From Pyropia yezoensis (Eukaryota > Rhodophyta > Bangiophyceae > Bangiales > Bangiaceae), in assembly GCA_009829735.1 (NCBI GenBank), contig CM020618.1, positions 25,951,122 through 26,015,121 of the forward strand: DNA of 64,000 nucleotides. The letters run 5' to 3'. A program made the translations under genes and the position numbers. Under the pieces are notes generated by a model. The model saw nothing but the letters and a program-made list of their open reading frames with translations. It had not been told where the DNA came from and searched no databases. Shown one piece after another: positions 46,047 to 56,627 of the stretch; within the stretch, counting starts at the first letter, position 1; every line of letters begins with the position of its first letter.

Positions 46047-46339
46047 GTGCCGCCGACCCTCCCCACCGACCGTAACCCCCACCCGCGGCAGCATCGTCTC
46101 CCGCAGCAGCACAGCCGCAGTGAGCTTCCCTACCATCCACCCACGCTCCCTTCCCCGGTGCCTGGCTGCCTTGTCGGGTCGTCTTGCCTGCCTGCCGTCC
46201 ACCCCCTCTTCCTCCCTTCCTACGGCCAACCCCGACGCCGTTGTGCATCTCTTCCCCCCCCCTGTCCTTCTGTATCCTCCTCCTCCGCGGCCTTTTTTTG
46301 GCTCCCTTCCCGCCCCCTCCTCCCCAACCTGTTCCCACC

Positions 46340-47005
46340 ATGGCCCCGAGGACACTCGTCGCGGCCGCTGCTGCCCTCTTCCTCGCCGCCACCGCGGCGG
46401 TGACGGTTGCCCCCTCCCCCGCCGCGGCGGGCGCCCACGGCTGGGACGATGAGTGGCGGGGCGGCCGCGCCACCTGGTATGGCGGCCCCGACGACCCGAC
46501 GATGGACGAGAACGAGGGGGCGTGCCTCAACCAGGGGTACGTCAACCGCCCCGTCCACGACTACTACTCGGCGCCGTCAGACATGGCCTGGTTTTACCCC
46601 GACCAGAGCTGCACCTACCCCAACCCGTACGGCTGGTGGATGATGCCCCTGTGCATCCGGTCGTCGCACAGCTGCAACAATGTGTGCATGCAGCTGCGGT
46701 GCAAGGCCAAGTACAACACGTGGAACCAGCTGGCGTATGGGAAGCAGGTTGAGCCGGAGAAGTGCAAGAACTGGGCGTCGGTCGTTGTGCAGTTTACCGA
46801 CACGTGCCCGCACAACCACCCGCAGAACGTGTCCAAGAAGCACAACTGGTGCGACACGTGGGGCAACCCGCAGCACATTGACATTAGCTACACCGCCTGG
46901 GACACGATTGTCCAGAGCCGCGACGTGGGCGTCATGCACATGGAGTGGCGGATTGTCGACTGCTCCAAGGGCGTCGGCCCCAAGGCCTATGACCAGTACC
47001 TGTGA
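46340..47005 (+). CDS. Secreted expansin-like double-psi beta-barrel protein
   Basis: The ATG at 46340 sits in a perfect CCACCATGGCC context. The frame is open upstream, but earlier Met codons have poorer contexts and would precede a clear signal peptide. The product has 221 residues. Residues 1-30 are an Ala-rich secretion signal. The mature part has the barrel signature of expansins and GH45-like proteins: RATWYGG (43-49), GACLNQGY (60-67), a CNNVCMQLRC cluster, FTDTCP (152-157) and HIDISYTAWD (179-188), whose Asp181 corresponds to the conserved HFD/HID acid. Ten Cys (62, 91, 105, 112, 116, 121, 142, 156, 171, 208) can make five disulfides. The carbohydrate-binding second domain of plant expansins is absent, so this is a single-domain form. 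A role on cell-wall polysaccharide is inferred. Intronless. Confidence 0.88.
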   Translation: MAPRTLVAAAAALFLAATAAVTVAPSPAAAGAHGWDDEWRGGRATWYGGPDDPTMDENEGACLNQGYVNRPVHDYYSAPSDMAWFYPDQSCTYPNPYGWWMMPLCIRSSHSCNNVCMQLRCKAKYNTWNQLAYGKQVEPEKCKNWASVVVQFTDTCPHNHPQNVSKKHNWCDTWGNPQHIDISYTAWDTIVQSRDVGVMHMEWRIVDCSKGVGPKAYDQYL

Positions 47006-47850
47006 GGTGGCCTCGACGGCCGGCGACGGCGACGGCGACGGCGGGCCGGCGGACTGGCAGTGCCAGCTCGTCCACGGTCCGACGTGCCACGCCCTCCCCG
47101 CAACACCAACGGACGTGCCCTGGCGGAAGTGCTCGGCTGGGTCACCCCGTTTTCTCCCTCTTACCTCTACCTTCCTTCCCCTTTCCCGCTCTATTAATCG
47201 CCTCTCTGTCCCCCGCGTAGCTGCAAGCGGTTGGTGCTGGCGGGCGGCTGCCTCGTTGCGCTCCATTCTTCCCCCCTATCTATCCCCCGGGACGGTCTTT
47301 TCGACTCTGGAGTGCCCGCCACTGCTGCTGTGTGCCGCCGTTACCCTCTGCGACACACCCGCGCCTTGGCTCGCTGGGTCCGTTGTCTACTCTTCTTCTT
47401 CTTTGTTGCCACCGCCGACGTGTCAAGGTGTGCGTCAGTGCCTGGCCTTTGTAGCAACACAAACTTATTTATTCGTTGTTTTTTCGACCACCGCTTTGTT
47501 CTTGCACATTGTCGAGGTGGCCACCGCTTGACGTGTAGTCAGAGAAGTCTGCCTGTCCCCCACACCATCGCGAAAACGAGAAGAACGAATATCATTGTGA
47601 GCGGGACGCGTTGGTTGAGGGGGGGGGGGGGGGTGACGATGTGTCTGTGTCGCTGACGACGGAGCTCTGTCGGTGACGCGGAGCGGTGCGGGGCGGGGCG
47701 GGGCGGGGCGCCCCCTCCCCGCCGGCGGTTGCAGACGATGGTGGTGGGGGGGGGGGTCGTGGAACAGAGCCGCACGCGCGGGGACTGTGAGTGGGGGGAG
47801 AGGGGGGATCCGAGACCACCCACCGCCGGGACTGGGGACAACCGTGTGTG
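47006..47850. other. 3' flank of the expansin-like gene
   Basis: Pyrimidine-rich sequence with tracts such as CTCTTCTTCTTCTTTG probably includes the 3' UTR. A poly(G) run at 47619-47632 and a (GGGGC)n stretch near 47688-47710 follow. No gene seen. Confidence 0.5.
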
Positions 47851-47973
47851 TATAGTGCGTCCCGTAAAAAGTGGACATGCTCGTGTCGTGATCATGTCAA
47901 ATATCGGCCACTGGACCAATCAAACCCACACTGCACGACCCGTGCACGTCCACTTTTTGCGGGACGCACAATA
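47851..47973. mobile_element. MITE, family 2, copy b
   Basis: A 123 bp hairpin element begins TATAGTGCGTCCCGT and ends ACGCACAATA. The two arms are nearly perfect inverted repeats for about 38 bp (AAAAAGTGGAC, TGC, CGTG). The loop carries GGACCAATCAA. TA at both ends. Same family as 39729-39852, as shown by the shared TAYWGTGCKTCCYGT end, the A run, the length and the central CCAAT. Confidence 0.85.
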
Positions 47974-48506
47974 CCTGTCCGCCCAGTGGGGGCGGTGCGG
48001 TGCCGCGGGGCGGTGGGGCGTGGATTGCTCGCGATCGGTTGGGGGTGCGGGGGGGGAAGGGGGCGGGCGAGGCAGGGGGAGGAGGGGCGGCTGCGGGAGC
48101 GGCGCCCCCGGCTTCCCACCCGGCCCCGGGTGGCTCGTGGCCACCAGCCAGTCCGCCACCACACCGCCCACCCGCGTGCGGTGGGCGTGCATCGTCAACA
48201 GCCTCTCTTGACCTTGTCAGCCGGCGTGGCGAGTCGCGGCGGCGGGGCGCCCCCCCCCCCCGCCCCGAGCCTCGCGACAAATTCAAATTCAACGGGGGGC
48301 ACGACGCCCCCCCCTCCCCCGTGTCGCGCGGCCCTCCCAGGCGGGCAAGGCGGTGGGGTCAACCGCCGACGACGCCCGTTGGCACTACTCCACGGCAGAG
48401 CTAATCCCGCTGTACATTCTACGGGGAAACCGCGTGGCTGCCGGGGAGGAGGCGCCCACGCGGCACAGGAGGAGGGGCCGGTAGCCGCTACAAGGTCACC
48501 ACCCCC

Positions 48507-48570
48507 GTGAGTCGGGCTCACAATGGGTTGTGAGTCGGGCTCACAAAGGGTTGTGAGTCGGGCTCACAAG
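48507..48570. repeat. 23 bp tandem repeat of a small hairpin, three copies
   Basis: GTGAGTCGGGCTCAC begins at 48507, 48530 and 48553, exactly 23 bp apart, separated by AAxGGGTT. Each unit is itself an inverted repeat (GTGAG and CTCAC). Confidence 0.9.
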
Positions 48571-49411
48571 CAGCGGCGCAGCTGCGCTCCCCCGCTCTTC
48601 TTTGTGCACGCACTGTGCAGTACCGTGTATGTATGTGCACCCCCCCCTCGCCTGGGGTTGGGCGCAACCCCACTCCCCAGGCCCTTGGAGGCCGTGGGGG
48701 GGTTGGGAGCTCCCGCCCGTCCCGCGGCCTGGCCCGGCCCAGCCGGCCGTAGGCAGGACGCGGGTGCGCTGGATTTCGGGGCGCGCCCCCCGCGCTGCCA
48801 GCTGGCCAGAGCAAGAATGCCGGCGAGCGTCGGGCACTCTCGACGTGCGGACAAATCAGAAGTGTACCTTCAGTAGATCATCTATGCATGGTCCATGAGT
48901 GCAGGTCAGGCGCAGCTGCGGCTATGCGCATCGCATAGCGCCAGCTGGTGCGCGGACACCGGGGCCCGTGGCGATGCGGCCGCTTTCGGAGCGGCCGCTC
49001 GTGTGGGCCACCCTCCGCCGCCGGCCGTCCGCGGACCGCCGGCGGGGGAGGGCACCCCACACCCGCCCGTGGGCGAGCGCGGCCGCCGACGGCCGTGTGA
49101 GTCCCCGCAGCTGGTAGGCCCCCCACCCGCCGCCCTCGGTCGTACATATGTAGCGATACGGGGCATGGTAGCCACCCGCTCTCACAACCGCTTCCCCACC
49201 AGGGAATGCGTCCCTCGCCCCGCCCCCCACACACAGCAAGAGGTCCAAGTGACAAGAGTGGAAAAAAGAACACAATGGATGGGTGGCGCAGCCGCGACGT
49301 GCCCCACCCACCCGCCCACCCAACCATCATGATTGATCCACCCACCCATCCACCGACCAACCCCCCCTCCCCCCCTGCCCGTCCCGCTCCCATCCCGCCC
49401 CCCCCCACCCC
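48571..49411. other. 3' flank of the SprT gene, no gene seen
   Basis: Moderately GC-rich sequence with short overlapping frames only. Inverted CATGCATGG/CCATG words occur near 48885-48897. The segment close to 49.4 kb is probably the 3' UTR of the minus-strand SprT gene. Confidence 0.4.
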
Positions 49412-52234
49412 TCACCCCTCCCGCAGCGTCAGCACCCCCCGGCAGCGGCCACACACGACCGCTGCCACGTCAATGGACCGGCTCTGCCGCCCGTACGTGA
49501 GGCCACACCCCCCACACACGTACACGTGCCGCCAGGCAATCTCGTAGGCGTGGCAGACGGTCACGGCCAGCGCCGGGTCCCCCCACCGGGCCTGCAGGTC
49601 CGCGGCGGCCGCCCAAAAGGCGGGGCCGTGGGGGGGGCGCGCCGTACCGCCCACCACCCACGCGGCCGCGTGGCACAGCTCGTGGCAGAGGGTGGTGTAG
49701 AGGCGCGACGGCCGGTCCAGGACGGTGACGGACAGTTGGATGACCGCCGTGCGGCGGGCGGGGGGGGCTTCCCGCGGGGGTGGGGGGGGGGGCGACGCGG
49801 CGGCCATGCCGGTGCTGCCGCCCGCCGCCGCTGCCGCCGCCGCGGCGGCCGCCGCCGCCGCCCCCGACGACCGCCGTCGTGCCTTGACCCGCTTCATGAC
49901 CGTCTGGCCGGCGGTCTTGCGGAGGCGTGCGTTCCACACCACTGTCACCGACGCTGCCAGGGTCCCCCCGTAAACACGCTCGTCCAGGAGGCGGAAGAGG
50001 GTGGCCGCCGCGGGGCCCCGCGCCGCCGCCCACCCGCCGGGGCTGCCGGGGGGGGGCAGCCACTCGGCCGCCCGGTGGGGGGCCACGTCGGCGGGGGGGG
50101 GGGGCGGCGGGCGCCGCCGCCGCCGCCGTGGCGTCTGCCCGTCTGGCGGGGGGGGGGCGTCGGCGGTGTGGGCAGCAGCCGCAGCGGTTGCGGGGGCGGC
50201 CGCACCCGCACCCGCCGCCGCACCCGCCGTTGCCGTGGCCGCCGCCGCCGCCGTCTCTGCCCCGTCTGTGGCGGACGGGTAGGCGTGGGCGGCGGTGACG
50301 ACGAGCGTCGGGTCCCACTGCCGCAGCGCGTCGGCGGCGCCCCAAAAGGCGGCCCCGTGGGGCGGTCGCCGCCCCGCCCCGTGGAGCACCCACGCCGCCG
50401 CGTGGCACGCCTCGTGGCAGAGGGTGGTGCGGAGGCGGCCGGTGGTGGTCACCACCGCCGTCGACAGCTCAATGACCGCCCGCCGGTCGTGGTCGTCGCC
50501 GCCGCCGCCGTTGCCGTCGTTGCCCGAAGGCGGGGAGGGGGTGGCAGACGCCCCCGCAGGCGCAGGCGCGGCGGGGCCGCCAGACAGGACCGTCACGCCC
50601 GCCGTGACGCGGCGGCGCCCATTCCACGCCACTGTCACGCGGCCGCCCAGGCGGCCGCCCAGTGCCTGCTCGTCAAGGCGGCACAGCAGCGCCTGGGCCG
50701 CCGCGACGCGCATGGCAGGCCAGTCGCCGCCGTCCCCCCCCCCGCCGCTGCCGCCGCCGCCATTTCCGCGCACCACCCCCGCCGCACCGCCCGTGGCCGT
50801 GGGGGGGGCGGCCACGACGACGACGTCACGACTGCTGTTGTTGCTGCTGCTGCTGCTGCAGCTGCTGCTGCTGCTGCCGCTGCTGCCGCTGCTAATGCAG
50901 TCACCACCGCCACTACCACCAACAATCGGCGACGCCTCCTGCCCACTATCGTCATCCGTGCCGTCTGTGTCCGTGTCCTCCACCACCACCCGCCGGCGGC
51001 GCGGCGTGCGCGCCGCCGTGGCAGGCGGCGAATCACTGTCCGTATCGGAGAGGGATAGCACCTCATCTGGCGGTGGGGCGGGCGGCAGCCGCCGCTGGCA
51101 GGGTGGGGGCGCGACCGTCGTGCCATCGCCACCGTCACCGCCGTCGGTGGCGGCGGCGCTGTCGCTGTCGGAAATGGCCACCACGTCCACGGGCGCCACC
51201 CGTTCGGCCGCGGCGGTGCCACGCACAAGGCGGCGGCGGGGCCGGCGGCGGGGCGGGGAGGGAGACGACGGGGTGGCGGGGGGAGGGGAGGCCGCCCGTC
51301 GCTGGCCACCGTCGCTGCTGCCGCTGCTGCTGCTGCCGTAGCTGATGCTGGCGCTGTCGGGGACGAGCCAGCAGTCGCTGCCGTCCGTCTCGCTGTCGTC
51401 CGTCGGGGTGCGCGCCCCGCCGGGGCCGCCACCGCCACCGCCATCAGGGGCGGCTGCCGGCTCCCAGCCGTCAGACGGGGCGCAGTCCGAGCCCGACGAG
51501 CCCGCCGCCGTCCACGACGGGGCGTCGGGGGGGGCGCCCGACTCGCCCCAGCCCCCACCGCGTGCCACCGCCGCAGCCACCTCCGCCGCCGCTGCAGCTG
51601 CCGCTGCTGCCGCTGCTGCCGCCGTTGCTGCCGGGGCACCCCCAGCCCCCCCCCCGGCACCCGCCCGTCCGCCACCAACACGACCACCCGTCCCACGCCG
51701 GCGGCCACCCCCCCGCGCGCCGCCGGCTGCCACCCACGCGTTGCCGCCGCCGCCACCGTCGCCGTCCCCGGCCCCCGCGGGGGGGGGGGGGAAGAGCACC
51801 AGGCCACCCAGACCCGTCGTCACGGCCCGCACGCGGCGGGTGTCGGCGGGCGGCGGCGGCCACCGTGGGGGCCCGGTGGTAGACACGACCGTCGGTGGTG
51901 GGGCGGGAGCACCTGCCGGCGGTGGTGGCCGGGAGAGGGAGGTGGCCGACACGGCCAGCGGCGGCGGCGGCGACGGCGGTGACGGCGATAGCGGCGGCGG
52001 TTGTTGCGGCAGCGGCGGGGGTGCCTGCCGTGGGGGCGCCCCAAACAACCACCCCGAGGCGGTCGCGGCAACGGCGGCGGCGGCGCCCCAGCCGCCGTCC
52101 CGCAGGCGCTGCAGGGGGGACACTGCCGGCCGGCCGGGCGACGCGGGGGCGGCCGGGGCAGCGGTGGTGGTGTTGGTGGTGGCGGCCGCGGGGGGGCAGG
52201 GGTGGCCAACCAGGGGAGGGGCGTTGGGCACCAT
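49412..52234 (-). CDS. Double-SprT (GCNA/Spartan-like) metalloprotease
   Basis: The ATG at 52232-52234 (context GCCATGG) starts 940 intronless codons. Upstream in-frame sequence has no ATG nearby. Residues 1-590 are disordered (Ala/Pro/Ser/Asp) and include SUMO-interaction-like motifs DVVAISDSDS (about 348) and DEVLSLSDTDSD (about 388) next to acidic Ser/Asp tracts. Then come two SprT domains. The first has HEACH at 607-611 and a downstream PPHGAAFW third-ligand motif. The second has HELCH at 851-855 and PPHGPAFW, and ends in a zinc ribbon with Cys907, 910, 928 and 931. Both keep the HExxH zinc site and catalytic Glu. SprT proteases (Spartan, Wss1, GCNA) degrade DNA-protein crosslinks, and GCNA-type members have just this long acidic SIM-bearing head. 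Two intact protease domains in one chain are unusual as far as I know. Nuclear repair of SUMOylated DNA-protein crosslinks is inferred. Confidence 0.85.
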   Translation of the reverse strand: MVPNAPPLVGHPCPPAAATTNTTTAAPAAPASPGRPAVSPLQRLRDGGWGAAAAVAATASGWLFGAPPRQAPPPLPQQPPPLSPSPPSPPPPLAVSATSLSRPPPPAGAPAPPPTVVSTTGPPRWPPPPADTRRVRAVTTGLGGLVLFPPPPAGAGDGDGGGGGNAWVAAGGARGGGRRRGTGGRVGGGRAGAGGGAGGAPAATAAAAAAAAAAAAAEVAAAVARGGGWGESGAPPDAPSWTAAGSSGSDCAPSDGWEPAAAPDGGGGGGPGGARTPTDDSETDGSDCWLVPDSASISYGSSSSGSSDGGQRRAASPPPATPSSPSPPRRRPRRRLVRGTAAAERVAPVDVVAISDSDSAAATDGGDGGDGTTVAPPPCQRRLPPAPPPDEVLSLSDTDSDSPPATAARTPRRRRVVVEDTDTDGTDDDSGQEASPIVGGSGGGDCISSGSSGSSSSSCSSSSSNNSSRDVVVVAAPPTATGGAAGVVRGNGGGGSGGGGDGGDWPAMRVAAAQALLCRLDEQALGGRLGGRVTVAWNGRRRVTAGVTVLSGGPAAPAPAGASATPSPPSGNDGNGGGGDDHDRRAVIELSTAVVTTTGRLRTTLCHEACHAAAWVLHGAGRRPPHGAAFWGAADALRQWDPTLVVTAAHAYPSATDGAETAAAAATATAGAAAGAGAAAPATAAAAAHTADAPPPPDGQTPRRRRRRPPPPPPADVAPHRAAEWLPPPGSPGGWAAARGPAAATLFRLLDERVYGGTLAASVTVVWNARLRKTAGQTVMKRVKARRRSSGAAAAAAAAAAAAAGGSTGMAAASPPPPPPREAPPARRTAVIQLSVTVLDRPSRLYTTLCHELCHAAAWVVGGTARPPHGPAFWAAAADLQARWGDPALAVTVCHAYEIAWRHVYVCGGCGLTYGRQSRSIDVAAVVCGRCRGVLTLREG

Positions 52235-53368
52235 GGCCAAAAGAGGGGGGGAAGAGACGGGGCAGAGGGAATGGCGAGAGAGAGAGAGGGGGGACGGGGG
52301 GCCGAACGAGACAGAGAGGGCGGGTGGTGGGGGGCAAAAGGGGCGGGGGGGATCCAAGCACCGAGCGTGCGCCCCGAGGAGCCCAGCGTCGGGTTGAGAG
52401 GGAGACGCTGTGGGGCGCAAGGGCGGGAGGGGGGGGGCAGTGACACCCGGGGCAGCGGTGGTGGGGGAGGGCAGGGAGGGGAGGGGAGAGGTCGCGACGA
52501 GGGGAGCGGCTGGCGGTGGTGGTGGGTGTCGTCCCACCGCCAAGAGGAGACAGTCGCTGCGGGTGGTGCCCCGTCACGTTTGGTACGGGCCTCGGGTGCC
52601 CCCGCCCCCGTTTGGTTTTTCAAACCCAAACGCGGACCGCCTCTCGTGGCCCGCCAATCTCGTAGATGGGGGATCGGTACGGTATGTACATACAGCCCAG
52701 CACAGGACAGTATCGTACAGTACTGTACAGACACCCTCGTAGAGGGATCGCCCAAAGTTTTCGGCACATGGGTGTGTGACTGAATGAAAAGAGACAGGAG
52801 TTTGTTAACTACAGTGTGTATTTCTGCACGGGCCCCGGCCCTTGTCAACCGACAACAGTCGTCGACCTTGTGCGGGGGTCGGCCTGGCGGCTGCGCGCAT
52901 GCGTGGCGGGCGGGCCCCGCGGCGGCCAAGTCGATACAGGACGGGGAGGCCAACGGGGCTGCTGTGCGCTGAAGTAGCCGCCGTTCCCGTGGCCGGGGGA
53001 GCGAGCACCAGTCCCTGTGGCGGGATGGGGGGGAACCGGGCGGGAGACGCCGCCCCCACTGCCGTCCACGGAAGGAGGGAAGGGAAGAGCAGGGACAACC
53101 ACCCGCGGCGCTCCAGGCCACCCCAGGCGCCCTTCACAGAAAGAGACCTTTTTCCACATGTTGTCCTTCCCTGCGGCGCACGCTCTCTTCACAGTGCCGC
53201 CTTCTGTGTGGACGTCTCCGGCGCGCACCCACCCCCCGCTCCTCATCTCCACCGCCAGGGACGAGACGGGCTAATCGACACAAGCGACGTGCCCTTGCGT
53301 CCGAAAACAGCTAGTGGGACCAGGTCGGTGCCGGCGCAAGCCACCGCCGTCGGGCCGCAACCAAGGAA
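52235..53368. other. 5' flank of the SprT gene
   Basis: Probable promoter and leader of the minus-strand SprT gene, with GTACTGTAC palindromes near 52710-52735. No other gene is supported. Confidence 0.45.
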
Positions 53369-53868
53369 NNNNNNNNNNNNNNNNNNNNNNNNNNNNNNNN
53401 NNNNNNNNNNNNNNNNNNNNNNNNNNNNNNNNNNNNNNNNNNNNNNNNNNNNNNNNNNNNNNNNNNNNNNNNNNNNNNNNNNNNNNNNNNNNNNNNNNNN
53501 NNNNNNNNNNNNNNNNNNNNNNNNNNNNNNNNNNNNNNNNNNNNNNNNNNNNNNNNNNNNNNNNNNNNNNNNNNNNNNNNNNNNNNNNNNNNNNNNNNNN
53601 NNNNNNNNNNNNNNNNNNNNNNNNNNNNNNNNNNNNNNNNNNNNNNNNNNNNNNNNNNNNNNNNNNNNNNNNNNNNNNNNNNNNNNNNNNNNNNNNNNNN
53701 NNNNNNNNNNNNNNNNNNNNNNNNNNNNNNNNNNNNNNNNNNNNNNNNNNNNNNNNNNNNNNNNNNNNNNNNNNNNNNNNNNNNNNNNNNNNNNNNNNNN
53801 NNNNNNNNNNNNNNNNNNNNNNNNNNNNNNNNNNNNNNNNNNNNNNNNNNNNNNNNNNNNNNNNNNNN
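53369..53868. other. Assembly gap (500 N)
   Basis: Exactly 500 N, a conventional placeholder length, so the true distance is unknown. The right side opens directly into a G run (53869-53884), which suggests assembly failed on homopolymer or simple sequence. Reading frames that cross it are meaningless. Confidence 0.99.
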
Positions 53869-53884
53869 GGGGGGGGGGGGGGGG

Positions 53885-55557
53885 TGGCGGGGAAGAGGAG
53901 GAGGCGTGGTAATGGTATTGGCTGCTGGTCGTGGTTAGTGTGGGTGGTGGTGGTGGGGGTGGGGGTGGGGTGGGGTGGTCGTATAGCTAATGGTTCAAGT
54001 GGTGGGCGTGTGAGTGGGTGTGGGGCCGTGAGGCGGGGACACCCCCTTGGGGGGCGTGCCACCGGCAGCGATCGGGCGCCACGCAGAGTAGGGAGGAAAG
54101 CCCGCAGGGTGGGGTGTCGAGAGGTTAAGAGGGGTGGTGGGGAGAAGAAGGGGTGGGAGGGGGGGGGGGCGTGAGGAGGGTGGGGAGGGGGGGTGGGTCC
54201 TCCTCCTGCCCTCCCTCCCCCCGCCCCCCCCCCCCCCCACCCGTTGCCACGGTGCCACGACGCGTGGGCCACTGACCCGCCGCGTTGTGCCACGCTGAGT
54301 ACGCGCCCGCCCCCGGGGGGGCCGCGGCGCGCCCCCCGCAGCGGGGGGGGGGGGGGGAAAGAAGAAGGCGGCCGCCAACGAGCCGGCCGCCACCCCCCCT
54401 GGCAGATGAATCAAGCGACCAGCAAGGGGAGGGGGGGGGGGGGGGGGGGCACAGCCGGCCGGGTAGGGAGAGCCACCGGCGGGGGGGTCGGTCGGCACGA
54501 CCCCCACCCCCCCCCCCCCCCCCCCCACCCACGCCACGCCCGTAGCGCCCCCCCCCCCCAGCGGGGCCGGCCGGCCACGCGTGGCAGCCGTCACGGCACG
54601 GTGGCGGGGTGGGCGTCGTTGGCCCGCCGCCCGCTGCCGCCGCCCGCCCATGACCATGGTCATGGCCACTGGCCACGTCAGTGGCCAGGTGGTTTTGGGG
54701 GTGGTGGTGGGGCGGGAGGAAAGGGGGGGGGGGGGGGGAAGGGCGGGGGGGGGGGGGGGAAGGCCGGGGGGGCAAGCGGGTGCTGGGGGGGGGGAAGGGA
54801 AGAAAACTCCCCCCCCCGCCCCCCCCTCCCCCGCTTCCCCCTTCCCCGACCCCTCGGTGGCAGTGGCTGCCGGCAGCCACGTTCCCGCTCGCCACCACCG
54901 CTGGGGGGGGGGGCGCTGCCGCCCATGGGCGGTCACCCGGCCGACCGCCGTGGGGGGGGGGCGCCACCGCGGGAGGGGGGGGGGGGGGGGGGTCCTGCTG
55001 GGGCGGTCACGCTGGCGGCGGTGGCGGCGGGGGGGGGGGGGGAAGGGGCGGGGGGGGGTGGCAGGAGCGGCCGTGCGGGTGACAAGGCGGGCGGGCGGGC
55101 GGGCGGGCGGGCGGGCGGGGTGGGGTGGGGTAGTGGGGCGTATCTAGAGGGGCGGGCGGGGGGCGGGCAGAGACGGATTCACCAACCTGCGGGCGGGCTT
55201 GGGGGGGGGAGGAAGGGGGGAGGGAGGGGACGGTGCACGGCAGAGGTTGTAGGACGCGGCCGAGTCACCCGCGCTCCTAGAGGAGCGGCTGACTTGCTGG
55301 GGGGGGGGTGGCGGGGCGGAGGGGTCTCCTTTTGACGCCTCCACCGCGCCACTCCCCCCCCGTCCGTCGCCCCCAACCCAACGTGCCCGCCCGTCCCCTA
55401 CCCTGCCGGCCGTGTGCTTCTGCCGGCAGCAGCGGCGGGGGGGGCCCTCTGCCGGCGGCCGCTGCCGGCGGCCGCCGCCGCTGCCGCTGCCGCCCGCGTG
55501 GCCGGCACAGGTGGTGGTGGTGGTCAGAGCGCGGGGGCGGGCAAGGAGGCGGGGGGG

Positions 55558-55592
<35 letters not shown>

Positions 55593-56555
55593 GAGGAGGG
55601 GTGGGGGGGGGGGGGGGGAGGGGCAAGTTGGTACCTACCTACGGGGGTGATTCTGGGCCCGCCCTAGGCACCGTGCCTAGCTACCCCGCCGCCCTGTCGT
55701 CACTGCCGGGGGGGGGGGGGGGGAACGGTCCGCCCGTCGGTCACGGGGACGGTCCTCTGCTGCGCCTCGTCCCGTCCGCGTCGCCGTCCCCCCCCCCCCC
55801 CACCCCCCAACCACCCATCAGGCCATGGCCATGCAGCAGGTGGTAAAAACGATGGCCACTCCATGGCCCCATGGTCATGGGCGGCAGCGGCGGGCGCGCG
55901 CGTGGCGGGGGGGGGGGGGGGGGGGGGGGGGGAGGGGGGTGTGTGGTTCCGCGGCGGCCGCGGCCACGTGCAAACGGAATCTACCGAAAATGCCCATCCA
56001 ACGGCGGGGGGGGGGGGGGGGGGAGGGAGGGGGGGAGGTGGGGGGTGGCGGAAGGGAGGGGGAGGGCGGGCGGGGGGGAGAGCAAAGGGGGGAGGACAAA
56101 GGACCGTGCCGCCATTCACCGCCGCGCCCGCTCTCGACGGCGTGCCACGGGCGCCATTTTGAAAGGGAAGGGGGTGGGGGGGGGGGGGGAGGGGGGGGGG
56201 CGGGGTGGGAGGGAAGGAAGGACCGCACGACCACGCCGCGCGCCGTGTGACCCGTGTGGCCGCCCGCCCTTTTTCCTTTTTTTTTTTTTTTCTCGGGAGG
56301 ATGATAACGGGGGTTGGGGGGGGGGGGGGGGGGGGGGATGGGGTGGGGGGGAATGACGACACCCGCCCCCCCCCCCCCGCCGACCATCGCCACACACCCC
56401 CCCCCCGCCCCTTCTCTGCCACTGGTGCCCCTGCCACGCGGCACCCATAACGGTGGGGGGAAGGGGCGGCGGCGGCAGTGTGGGTGTCTGCTGGTGTGAC
56501 CGGGCCAGCGGTGGCGTCACAGGGGGGGGAGGGGGGGGTGTGCTGCCCGCGGCGG

Positions 56556-56586
<31 letters not shown>

Positions 56587-56589
56587 AGC

Positions 56590-56627
<38 letters not shown>

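Noticed and set aside
48507-48570. CRISPR-like array
   Set aside because: Three contiguous 23 bp repeats without unique spacers in a eukaryotic sequence; a simple tandem repeat.
52842-54293. Frames spanning the N gap
   Set aside because: They are open only because N was read through. The flanks are unrelated low-complexity DNA.
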